From: Micromonospora siamensis | GTDB taxonomy: Bacteria; Actinomycetota; Actinomycetes; Mycobacteriales; Micromonosporaceae | Direction of reading: 5' to 3' | NCBI RefSeq assembly: GCF_900090305.1 | Contig: NZ_LT607751.1 | Span: 5,022,001-5,086,000, forward strand | DNA length: 64,000 nucleotides | Part shown: positions 51,469 to 58,804 of the stretch, piece after piece | Position numbering within the stretch: the stretch's first letter is position 1 | How the letters are laid out: every line of letters begins with the position of its first letter | Translations under genes and position numbers: made by a program | Notes under the pieces: generated by a model | Database searches by the model: none | The model's input: only the letters and a program-made list of their open reading frames with translations | What the model was told of the DNA's origin: nothing

Positions 51469-53223
51469 GTGGCGGAACGAGGGTTCGTCCAGGAGGCGCT
51501 GGCCGGTCTGGACCCGACGGTGGGCGGGGTGGATCCCGCACTGCCGCTGCACGCGACCACCTTCGTGGTGGTCGACCTGGAAACCACCGGCGGGGCGCCG
51601 GACGGCGGCGGGATCACCGAGATCGGCGCGGTCAAGGTGCGGGGCGGCGAGGAGCTGGGGGTGCTCGCCACCCTGGTCAACCCGGGGGTGCCGATCCCGC
51701 CGTTCATCACCGTGCTGACCGGCATCACCCAGGCCATGCTGCTGCCCGCCCCGCCGATCGAGCAGGTGCTGCCGAGCTTCCTGGAGTTCCTCTCGGACGC
51801 AGTGCTGGTCGCCCACAACGCCCCCTACGACGTGGGCTTCCTCAAGGCGGCCTGCGCCAGGCACGGTTACCGCTGGCCCAACCCGCGGGTGCTGGACACC
51901 GCCGCGCTGGCCCGCCGCGCGCTGACCCGCGACGAGGTGCCCAACCGCAAGCTCGGCACCCTGGCGGCCTACTTCCGCACCACCGTGCAGCCGACCCACC
52001 GGGCGCTGGACGATGCCAAGGCCACCGTCGACGTGCTGCACGGACTGATCGGCCGGCTCGGCGGTCACCGGGTGCACACCATCGGCGAGGCGATCGAGTT
52101 CGCCCGGGCGGTCACCCCCACCCAGCGCCGCAAGCGGCACCTCGCCGAGGGGCTGCCCAAGGTGCCCGGGGTCTACATCTTCCGGGCCGCCGACGACCGG
52201 CCGCTCTACGTCGGCACGTCCGTCGACATCGCCACCCGGGTGCGCAGCTACTTCACCGCCGCCGAGAAGCGGGCCCGGATCTCGGAGATGCTCGCCGCGG
52301 CCGAGCGGGTGGACGCGGTGGAGTGCGCCCACTCGCTGGAGGCGGAGGTCCGCGAGCTGCGGTTGATCGCCGCGCACGCCCCGCCGTACAACCGGCGGTC
52401 CAAGTTTCCCGAGCGGATGGTCTGGCTGAAGCTGACCGACGAGGCGTACCCGCGGCTGTCGGTGGTGCGCAACCTCTCCCCCACCGACACCGCCTACCTG
52501 GGGCCGTTCCGCTCCAAGCAGGCCGCGGAGCTGGCCGCCGCCGGGTTCCACGACGCGGTCCCGCTGCGCCAGTGCACCCACAAGCTCTCCCGGCGCACCA
52601 CCATCGCGGCCTGCGCGCTGGCCGAGCTGGGTCGCTGCCCGGCGCCCTGCGAGCACCGGATCAGCCCCGAGGAGTACGACGAGACAGCCGCCGCCCCGTT
52701 CCGCGCCGCCACCGTCACCGACCCGCAGCCGGTGGTGGACGCCCTGCTGGCCCGGATCGGCGCGCTCTCGGCCGACCAGCGCTACGAGGAGGCGGCGGTG
52801 GTCCGCGCCCGGCTGGCCGCGGTGCTGCGGGCCACGGTGCGGATGCAGCGGCTGGCGGCGCTGACCGGCATCGCCGAGCTGGCGGCGGCCCGGCCCGCCG
52901 CGCGCGGCGGCTGGGAGCTGGCCCTGGTCCGCCACGGCCGGCTGGCCGGCGCCGGGGTCTCCCCGCCGGGCGTGCATCCCCGGCCGACGATCCAGGTGAT
53001 CCGGGCCACCGCCGAGACGGTGCCGCCCGGGCACGGGCCGGTGCCCCGGGCCTCCGCCGAGGAGTCCGAGCGCATCCTGTCCTGGTTGGAGCGACCGGAG
53101 ACCCGGCTGGTGGAGATGTCGTCCGGATGGTCCTCCCCGGTCGGCGGGGCGGGGCGCTTCCACGACCTGCTGCGTAAGGCCGAGAACGGCTCGTCCGCCC
53201 AACTCTCGACCGAACGCTCATGA
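51469..53223 (+). CDS. DEDDh exonuclease fused to a UvrC/Cho-like GIY-YIG nuclease
   Basis: A 584-residue two-nuclease protein. Residues about 25-195 form a DnaQ-type DEDDh exonuclease (TFVVVDLETTGGAPDGGG, AHNAPYDVGFLKAA, and HRALDDAKATVDVL). From about 220 a UvrC-type GIY-YIG domain follows (GLPKVPGVYIFRAADDRPLY, VGTSVDIATRVRSYF, HSLEAEVRELRLIAAHAPPY). A UvrBC-like motif (DQRYEEAAVVRARLAAVLRA) lies near residue 440. The combination matches M. tuberculosis Rv2191 and related actinobacterial proteins; a repair nuclease role at the DNA is inferred. GTG at 51469 is supported by the leaderless hexamer; further in-frame codons upstream would overlap the NYN gene's start region. Confidence 0.92.
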   Translation: MAERGFVQEALAGLDPTVGGVDPALPLHATTFVVVDLETTGGAPDGGGITEIGAVKVRGGEELGVLATLVNPGVPIPPFITVLTGITQAMLLPAPPIEQVLPSFLEFLSDAVLVAHNAPYDVGFLKAACARHGYRWPNPRVLDTAALARRALTRDEVPNRKLGTLAAYFRTTVQPTHRALDDAKATVDVLHGLIGRLGGHRVHTIGEAIEFARAVTPTQRRKRHLAEGLPKVPGVYIFRAADDRPLYVGTSVDIATRVRSYFTAAEKRARISEMLAAAERVDAVECAHSLEAEVRELRLIAAHAPPYNRRSKFPERMVWLKLTDEAYPRLSVVRNLSPTDTAYLGPFRSKQAAELAAAGFHDAVPLRQCTHKLSRRTTIAACALAELGRCPAPCEHRISPEEYDETAAAPFRAATVTDPQPVVDALLARIGALSADQRYEEAAVVRARLAAVLRATVRMQRLAALTGIAELAAARPAARGGWELALVRHGRLAGAGVSPPGVHPRPTIQVIRATAETVPPGHGPVPRASAEESERILSWLERPETRLVEMSSGWSSPVGGAGRFHDLLRKAENGSSAQLSTERS

Positions 53224-53343
53224 GCAAGTGACCATTCGGACCACCTCGACTCACTTAGTCTGTTAGAGAAGTGCAGTCCTGCCCGTTTCATGGGCCTGCT
53301 TCCGGTTGCCGGGTCCGGCGACCGTGGAGCCGGGGGTGAGGAG

Positions 53344-55143
53344 GTGTCCCAGGTGGACGTCGACGCCGGACGCGGCGCCGCCCTGGGGGGCGCCCTCCCG
53401 ACCCAGCCAGGCGAGCTGCCCCTGACCCGCCGGCTGCGCTCCCTGTTGAGCTGGCCGACCACCGACAACGACCCGGTGGGGCCGCTGGTCCGCAGCCACC
53501 GGGGCATCCACACCAGCGCCGACGCGTCGGTGCTGCGCCGGGCGTACACGATCGCCGACAACATGCACCGCGGCCAGTTCCGTAAGAGCGGCGAGCCGTA
53601 CATCACGCACCCGCTCGCCGTCGCGGAGATCTGCGCCGACCTGGGCATGGACACCATGACCCTGGTGGCGGCGCTGCTGCACGACACGGTGGAGGACACC
53701 CGCTACACCCTGCAGGCCCTCCAGGAGGACTTCGGCCGGGAGGTCGCCCACCTGGTCGACGGGGTGACCAAGTTCGACAAGGCGTTCTACGGCAAGAACG
53801 CCGAGGCCGAGACGATCCGCAAGATGATCGTGGCCGCCGGCAAGGACGTCCGGGTGCTGATCATCAAGCTGGCGGACCGGCTGCACAACATGCGTACGCT
53901 CGGGGTCCGGTCGGCGGCCTCCCGGGAGCGGATCGCCCGCAAGACCCAGGAGGTGCTGGTCCCGCTCTGCGACCGGCTCGGCATCCAGACCCTCAAGCGG
54001 GAGCTGGACGACGTCGTGCTGCTGCACCTGGAGCCCGACGAGCACGCCCGGCTCGCCCGGCACGTGCACGACCGCCCGGGCTGGGACGCGTACCTCGACT
54101 CCGTGGTGGCGAAGACCCGGGTGGCGTTGCGGCGCAGCCGGGTCGACGCCGAGGTCGCCCCGCGCCCCCGGCACCTCTACTCGATCTGGAAGGACACCGT
54201 CACCGGCGGCCACACCGCCCCGTACGACCTGCCCCGGATCGTGATCGTGGTCGACGGCCCGGCCACCGACTGCTATGCCGCGCTGGGCGCGGTGCACGGG
54301 GTGTGGCGGCCGATCCCCGGCCGGTTCAAGGACTTCATCGCCTCCCCCAAGAACAACCTCTACCGGTCGTTGCACACCAGTGTCTGCGGCCCGCAGGACC
54401 GCACCGTCGAGGTGCTGATCCGCACCGAGGAGATGCACCGCGACGCCGAGTACGGCGTCGCCGCCCAGTACCGCTTCCCCCGGGCGACCGGGCGGGACGC
54501 CGACCGGACCGACGAGCTGACCTGGCTGCGCCGGGTGCTGGACTGGGAGCAGGACACCGTCGACCCGACCCAGTTCATGGAGTCGCTCCGCTGCGACCTG
54601 GCCGAGGCACAGATCCAGGTGGTCGCCGACGGCCGGCAGGTGGTGCTGCCGGCCGGCGCCACCCCGGTCGACCTGGCGTACGAGCTGGGCACCGAGCGGG
54701 GCGACCACTGCCTGGCCGCCCGGATCAACGGCCGGCTGGCGCCGCTCGCCTCCGAACTGGAGGAGGGCGACGTGGTGGAGATCTACACCGAGACCGACGC
54801 GGAGAGCGGCTTCGAGGCCGACGTGGCTCCGCGCGGCCCCCGCCGGGAGTGGTTGGGCTTCGTCAAGTCGCCGCACGCGCAGATGCAGATCAACCGCTGG
54901 TTCGCCGAGCACACCGAGCCCGGCATCTCGATCGCCGACAAGGTCCGCCTCGGCCGCGCCACCATCGGTCTGGCGCTGCGCAAGCACGACCGGGGGCTGG
55001 CGAACGACCTGCCGCTGCTGCGGCTGTCGGAAGAGCTGGGCTACCCCGACCTGGAGACCCTGCTGGTGGCGGTCTTCGACCGGACGGCCGAGCCGGACAC
55101 CGTCGTACGCCAGCTCATCGACCTGGTGGACAACCGCCGGTGA
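53344..55143 (+). CDS. RelA/SpoT homologue without C-terminal ACT domain
   Basis: A 599-residue RSH protein that makes and/or hydrolyses (p)ppGpp. The HD hydrolase domain has HRGQFRKSGEPYITHPLA, LLHDTVEDTRYTL and IIKLADRLHNMRTLG, all intact. The synthetase domain has RPRHLYSIWKD, GRFKDFIASPKNN, LYRSLHTSV (usually GYQSLHT) and VEVLIRTEEMHRDAEYG. A TGS domain follows (QVVLPAGATPVDLAYELG). The protein ends soon after, without the helical, zinc-finger and ACT regions of full-length RSH. The Gln-to-Arg change next to the conserved tyrosine could weaken synthesis. The start is not certain; GTG at 53344 is used, ATG at 53290 is possible. A second, housekeeping RSH is expected elsewhere in the genome. 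Confidence 0.88.
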   Translation: MSQVDVDAGRGAALGGALPTQPGELPLTRRLRSLLSWPTTDNDPVGPLVRSHRGIHTSADASVLRRAYTIADNMHRGQFRKSGEPYITHPLAVAEICADLGMDTMTLVAALLHDTVEDTRYTLQALQEDFGREVAHLVDGVTKFDKAFYGKNAEAETIRKMIVAAGKDVRVLIIKLADRLHNMRTLGVRSAASRERIARKTQEVLVPLCDRLGIQTLKRELDDVVLLHLEPDEHARLARHVHDRPGWDAYLDSVVAKTRVALRRSRVDAEVAPRPRHLYSIWKDTVTGGHTAPYDLPRIVIVVDGPATDCYAALGAVHGVWRPIPGRFKDFIASPKNNLYRSLHTSVCGPQDRTVEVLIRTEEMHRDAEYGVAAQYRFPRATGRDADRTDELTWLRRVLDWEQDTVDPTQFMESLRCDLAEAQIQVVADGRQVVLPAGATPVDLAYELGTERGDHCLAARINGRLAPLASELEEGDVVEIYTETDAESGFEADVAPRGPRREWLGFVKSPHAQMQINRWFAEHTEPGISIADKVRLGRATIGLALRKHDRGLANDLPLLRLSEELGYPDLETLLVAVFDRTAEPDTVVRQLIDLVDNRR

Positions 55144-55184
55144 CCGGTGCTCGGGGCGGACGCCTGCGGGCCGGCCCCGGCCAC

Positions 55185-55190
55185 TAGCCT
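55185..55190 (+). promoter_or_regulatory. -10 element of a leaderless NUDIX gene promoter
   Basis: TAGCCT, 6 bases, then the ATG at 55197, with no ribosome binding site. Confidence 0.55.
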
Positions 55191-55196
55191 GGTGTC

Positions 55197-55736
55197 ATGA
55201 TCCCCCGCTCCCGCGCCACCGGTCGGGCCGTCGCGTACCAGCTCTTCTACCGGCTGCCGGTGCCGGTCCGCCGCCGCCTGGTGCGGCTGGCCGTGCCGAA
55301 GTACGTGGTCGGGGCGGTGACCCTGGTCCGTGACTCCGAGGCCACCGGGGCCGGTCGACTGTTGCTGCTGCGCCAGCCGCCCGGCCACAGCTGGACGCTC
55401 CCCGCCGGGCTGCTCCAGCGGGGTGAGGAACCGGTGGTGGGCGCCGCCCGGGAGCTGTTCGAGGAGAGCGGCATCCGACTCTCCCCGGACCGGCTGCGTC
55501 CGGCCACCCCGAACGCGGTGGTACACGCGAAGGGCTGGGTGGACGTGGTCTTCGAGGCGGAGGTGCCGGCGGCGACGACCGAGCTGGTGATCGACGGCGC
55601 GGAGGTGTTCGAGGCGGCCTGGCATCCGCTGGACGACCTGCCCCGGCTCAGCCGTGCCACCGCCCGGCTGCTCGGCATGTACGGCATCGGCCCGCAGGCC
55701 GGCCAGCTGCCGCCCCCCGGCGGCCCGGCCGCGTGA
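55197..55736 (+). CDS. NUDIX hydrolase
   Basis: A 179-residue NUDIX-fold hydrolase that cleaves nucleoside diphosphates linked to other groups. The NUDIX box GX5EX7REUXEEXGU reads GLLQRGEEPVVGAARELFEE followed by SGI, with all acidic residues in place. VTLVRDSEATGAGRLLLLRQ precedes it. The substrate is unknown. The N-terminus (AVAYQLFYRLPVPVRRRLVR) is amphipathic. ATG at 55197 is leaderless-type. Its stop overlaps the start of the nucleotidyltransferase gene (GTGA), so this is the first gene of a three-gene coupled chain. Confidence 0.9.
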   Translation: MIPRSRATGRAVAYQLFYRLPVPVRRRLVRLAVPKYVVGAVTLVRDSEATGAGRLLLLRQPPGHSWTLPAGLLQRGEEPVVGAARELFEESGIRLSPDRLRPATPNAVVHAKGWVDVVFEAEVPAATTELVIDGAEVFEAAWHPLDDLPRLSRATARLLGMYGIGPQAGQLPPPGGPAA

Positions 55737-56746
55737 ACACCTCCGGGCCCGACGTGACGGCCGACGGGGCATCGTCGGGCCGACGGGCCGACGTTCCGGT
55801 CGACGAGGCGTCGTCGGGCCGACGGCCCGACGGGTCGGCCGGAGTCCTGGCCGGCCCCGGCTGGCGGGCCGCCGTGCCGGTGTGCGCGGTGGTACTGGCC
55901 GCGGGTGAGGGCACCCGGCTGCGCCCGCTGACCGAGCGGCTACCCAAGGCGCTCTGCCCGGTCGGGAACGTGCCGCTGCTCGACCGGGCCCTGCACCGGC
56001 TGGCCGGGCTGGGCCTCACCGGGCCGGCCCAGGTCGCGGTGAACGCCTGCTACCTGGGCGGGCAGGTGGTCGACCACGTCGGGTCCCGTGCCCACCTGTC
56101 GGTGGAGCCGGGCGACCCGCTGGGCACCGCCGGTGGTCTGGGCAACCTGCGGGAGTGGATCGCCGGCCGCGGCGTGCTGGTCGGTAACGCCGACGCCTAC
56201 CTGGCCGATCCGCAGGCGCCGCCGGGCCCGGACGTCGCGGCGCTGCTGGACGGCTGGGACGGGCGCAGCGTACGCCTGCTGGGCCGGCCCGCGACGGACC
56301 CGGCGGCCCCGGGGACCTTCGCCGGGCACGAGTTCGTCGGTTTCTCGCTGCTGCCCTGGCACCGGATACGCGAGCTGCCCGCCACCTTCGCCGACCTGGT
56401 CCGCACGGTGTGGCGCCCGGCGGAGGCGGCCGGCGAGCTGACCGTGGAGCCCTACCGCGGCACGTTCTACGACACCGGCACCCCGGCCGACTACCTGGCG
56501 GCCAACCTGCACGCCGCGGGCGCCGGAAGCCTGGTCGACCCGAGCGCCACCGTGACCGGCCGGGTGGAGCACTCCGTGGTGGGCGCCGGCGCGGTGGTGC
56601 ACGGCGGGGTCGTCCGCAGCGTGCTCTGGCCCGGTGCCCGGGTCGCCGCGCACGAAGAGCTGACCGACACGATCCGCACCGCCGCCGTCGACCTGGCGAC
56701 AACTAGCATGAGCGGCGACGCCGACGAACGGAGAAATGTCCAGTGA
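55733..56746 (+). CDS. Sugar-1-phosphate nucleotidyltransferase
   Basis: A 337-residue nucleotidyltransferase that activates a sugar phosphate as an NDP-sugar. The first 45 residues are a flexible extension containing two copies of an ASSGRR unit. The catalytic core begins VCAVVLAAGEGTRLRPLTER, with PKALCPVGNVPLLDRAL and VLVGNADAYLADP (metal aspartate). A short left-handed beta-helix-like segment (DPSATVTGRVEHSVVGAGAV) ends the protein. The sugar is probably mannose or glucose 1-phosphate; relatives of MurNAc- or mannose-type enzymes share these motifs. GTG at 55733 overlaps the NUDIX stop, and its own stop overlaps the Lrp gene's GTG. Confidence 0.87.
   Translation: MNTSGPDVTADGASSGRRADVPVDEASSGRRPDGSAGVLAGPGWRAAVPVCAVVLAAGEGTRLRPLTERLPKALCPVGNVPLLDRALHRLAGLGLTGPAQVAVNACYLGGQVVDHVGSRAHLSVEPGDPLGTAGGLGNLREWIAGRGVLVGNADAYLADPQAPPGPDVAALLDGWDGRSVRLLGRPATDPAAPGTFAGHEFVGFSLLPWHRIRELPATFADLVRTVWRPAEAAGELTVEPYRGTFYDTGTPADYLAANLHAAGAGSLVDPSATVTGRVEHSVVGAGAVVHGGVVRSVLWPGARVAAHEELTDTIRTAAVDLATTSMSGDADERRNVQ
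55766..55831 (+). repeat. Two direct repeats in the nucleotidyltransferase N-terminal extension
   Basis: TCGTCGGGCCGACGG occurs at 55772-55786 and again at 55811-55825, within longer similar flanks (unit spacing 39 bases). It encodes the repeated ASSGRR unit. It looks like a recent tandem duplication in a flexible tail. Confidence 0.6.
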
Positions 56747-57030
56747 TCACCGCGATCGTGCTGATCGACTGCGCCACCGACTCGATCCCCGAGGTGGCCG
56801 AGAACCTGGCCAACCTGCCCGGGGTCAGCGAGGTCTACTCGGTGGCCGGTCACGTCGACCTCATCGCCATGGTCCGCGTCCGGGAGTTCGAGCAGATCGC
56901 CGAGATCATCGCCGGCAGCATCTCCAAGGTCCCCGGCGTGCTCAACACCGAGTCCCACATCGCGTTCCGCGCCTACTCCCAGCACGACCTGGAGGAGGCC
57001 TTCGCCATCGGGCTGGCCAGCGCGGACTGA
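56743..57030 (+). CDS. Lrp/AsnC-type RAM-domain protein without DNA-binding domain
   Basis: A 95-residue stand-alone ligand-binding (RAM/ACT-like) domain of the Lrp/AsnC family: ITAIVLIDCATDSIPEVAEN, LPGVSEVYSVAGHVDLIAMV, and VPGVLNTESHIAFRAYS. Without a helix-turn-helix it cannot bind DNA alone; such proteins may bind amino acids or modulate a full regulator. Comparable stand-alone proteins exist in Streptomyces and mycobacteria. GTG at 56743 overlaps the upstream stop; the sequence GGAGAAATGTCC provides a ribosome binding site in addition. It ends before a hairpin. Confidence 0.88.
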   Translation: MITAIVLIDCATDSIPEVAENLANLPGVSEVYSVAGHVDLIAMVRVREFEQIAEIIAGSISKVPGVLNTESHIAFRAYSQHDLEEAFAIGLASAD

Positions 57031-57045
57031 GGCGGACGACACGGC

Positions 57046-57082
57046 GGTGGCCGGCCCACCCCCGCGGGGCGGACCGGCCACC
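57046..57082. terminator. Bidirectional hairpin between the RAM-domain gene and the DUF4142 gene
   Basis: GGTGGCCGG pairs with CCGGCCACC around a GC-rich loop that can form an inner CCCC/GGGG stem. It lies between two convergent stops. Confidence 0.6.
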
Positions 57083-57099
57083 TTCTCGGCCGTACGACG

Positions 57100-57771
57100 T
57101 CAGCTGTTGCTCGGAGCCGGCGTCTCGGTGGTGGTGCCACCCGGGGCCGGCGACTCGCTGGCGCCGCCCGGGGCCGGGGACTCGGTGCCGCCCGGCGTCG
57201 CGGTGCCGCCCGGGCTGGGCGAGCCGCTGGCGCTGGTCTGCGGAACCGGGATGCCCAGCTGCTGGGCCAGGGCCACCAGCGCGTCGTAGTGCGCCTGCAG
57301 GACCGGCAGCGCGTCCTGGGCCAGCTGGACCACCGACTGCTCGGAGCCCTGCGAGATCTCGGTCTGGGTGGCCTGGATGGCCTGCACGTGACCGGCCAGC
57401 TCAGCGGTCACCCACGCCTTGTCGAACTCGGCGCCGCTGAGGTTCTTGAGCTTGTTCAACACCTTCTGCTGGTCGGCGGTGGGACTGTCCGGCAGCTTGA
57501 CGTTCAACTGCTGCGCGGTGCTCTGCACCGTCTGGTCCAGCTGGGTGTGGTCGGTCACGAACTGGGCAGCCAGATCCTTGACCTGCTGGTTCTGGGCCTT
57601 CTGCTGAGCCAGGTTGCCGCTGGCGATCTCCGCCAGGTTCACCTGGTGCACCGCCTGCAGGTACTGGGTGTCCTGCGTGGACGGCTGTGCCGCGGCCTGC
57701 GCCGCGGCTGCGGGCGCCAGCCCGACCACCACCAGGGCGGCCAGCAGACCGAGGCGTTTGATACCCAACAT
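57100..57771 (-). CDS. DUF4142-domain exported protein
   Basis: A 223-residue secreted protein. A signal peptide (about 1-27, ending AQAAAQ) is followed by a ferritin-like helical DUF4142 domain: DTQYLQAVHQVNLAEIASGN, then AAQFVTDHTQLDQTVQS, and GHVQAIQATQTEISQGSEQS. The last 45 residues are a Gly/Pro/Ser/Thr tail with repeated SPAPGG units, probably a flexible cell-wall spacer. Function is unknown. ATG at 57771 has AAAGGGGGGGAAAG directly upstream. It is downstream of the MerR gene in the opposite neighbour's direction but has its own gap of 77 bases. Confidence 0.88.
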   Translation of the reverse strand: MLGIKRLGLLAALVVVGLAPAAAAQAAAQPSTQDTQYLQAVHQVNLAEIASGNLAQQKAQNQQVKDLAAQFVTDHTQLDQTVQSTAQQLNVKLPDSPTADQQKVLNKLKNLSGAEFDKAWVTAELAGHVQAIQATQTEISQGSEQSVVQLAQDALPVLQAHYDALVALAQQLGIPVPQTSASGSPSPGGTATPGGTESPAPGGASESPAPGGTTTETPAPSNS

Positions 57772-57848
57772 CTTTCCCCCCCTTTTTCGTTGGACCGCAC
57801 GGATACCCGGCTGACCGGGGTTATTCCTGCGATCTCACCCGTCCGGGG

Positions 57849-58673
57849 TCAGGACCGGGGTCGGATGGGCAGAGCGACCTCCGCCGCGTACTCGTCGGGT
57901 TCGGCCCGGTGCCAGTTCTCGAAGTAGACCTCGCGGGGCGGAGACGCGAGTTCCATCCCGTTGTCGGTCAGCCAGCCCCGCACCACGTCGTGTGCCCGCA
58001 GGATCGCCGGATAGCCCGCCCGTCCCCTGGTGACCTGGGTGTACGCCTCGCGATGGGCGGAATCGAGCCGCACCCCCACCTGACCGGCCGGCGGCACGAC
58101 CCGCTCGACGGGCGCGCAGAGTTCCACGGGACCTCGGGTCTCCTCGTCGAGCTGACCGGCGTAGACCACGAAGAGCGGACCGGTCAACGGCACGCCGACG
58201 GACCGCAGGTGGGCGAAGAGCGTTCCCGTCATCCGGTCAAGCAGTCCGGGCAGTTCCGACGCGGTCGCCTGACCGCTGACGTGGGCGACGACCCGCTCCG
58301 CCACCTCGCGGACCAGCACCGGGTAGTCGGGGGCCGAGCCACCGTCGAAGAGCCGCTTGACGTAGCCGGTCAGGGAACGCCTCACCTCATGCTCGGCGGC
58401 GGTGCGCCGCCCGAACCGGCCCACCGCCTCGGCCGCCGCCGCACCGTCCAGCGCCAGCACCTCGGCGATCTCGGTCAACGGCATGCCGACGGCACGCAGC
58501 AGCACGATGCGGCGGGCACGGTCGAGCTGAGCCGGGTGGTAGCCCCGGACGCCGGTGCGTGGGTCGACCCGGGCCGGCACGAGCAGACCGCGGGTCTCGT
58601 AGAGGCGCAGCGCCTTGAGGCTGAGCGTGGACTGGGCGGCGAACTCGCCGGTCGTGAGGTGGAGCGGAGCCAT
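57849..58673 (-). CDS. MerR-family regulator with GyrI-like effector domain
   Basis: A 274-residue regulator. The MerR winged helix is at the N-terminus (TTGEFAAQSTLSLKALRLYE followed by RGLLVPARVDPRTGVRGYHP). A dimerisation helix follows, then a GyrI/BmrR-type small-molecule-binding domain in the C-terminal 160 residues (GTLFAHLRSVGVPLTGPLFV, YFENWHRAEPDEYAAEVALP). Such proteins sense lipophilic cations or drugs and switch on transporters. No efflux gene is next to it, so its target is elsewhere. ATG at 58673 follows GGGAGAG. It lies downstream of the respiratory operon terminator on the same strand. Confidence 0.88.
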   Translation of the reverse strand: MAPLHLTTGEFAAQSTLSLKALRLYETRGLLVPARVDPRTGVRGYHPAQLDRARRIVLLRAVGMPLTEIAEVLALDGAAAAEAVGRFGRRTAAEHEVRRSLTGYVKRLFDGGSAPDYPVLVREVAERVVAHVSGQATASELPGLLDRMTGTLFAHLRSVGVPLTGPLFVVYAGQLDEETRGPVELCAPVERVVPPAGQVGVRLDSAHREAYTQVTRGRAGYPAILRAHDVVRGWLTDNGMELASPPREVYFENWHRAEPDEYAAEVALPIRPRS

Positions 58674-58740
58674 GCCGCGACTCTCCCGCCTGCCCCAGGG
58701 GCAGATGCAACTCGTGGGTGGGAACCGGGAGCCGGACGTA

Positions 58741-58796
58741 CGAAACGGACGTGGCGCCCGCCGGTATCCGGCGGGCGCCACGTCCGCGGCGTTTCG
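58741..58796 (-). terminator. Strong double-stem terminator after qcrB
   Basis: The inner stem is perfect over 19 bp (58746-58764 with 58768-58786) with a 3-base loop. An outer CGAAAC/GTTTCG stem at 58741-58746 and 58791-58796 competes for one base. It lies 9 bases beyond the qcrB stop in the direction of transcription and should end the respiratory transcript. Confidence 0.8.
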
Positions 58797-58804
58797 GGGG
58801 TACG

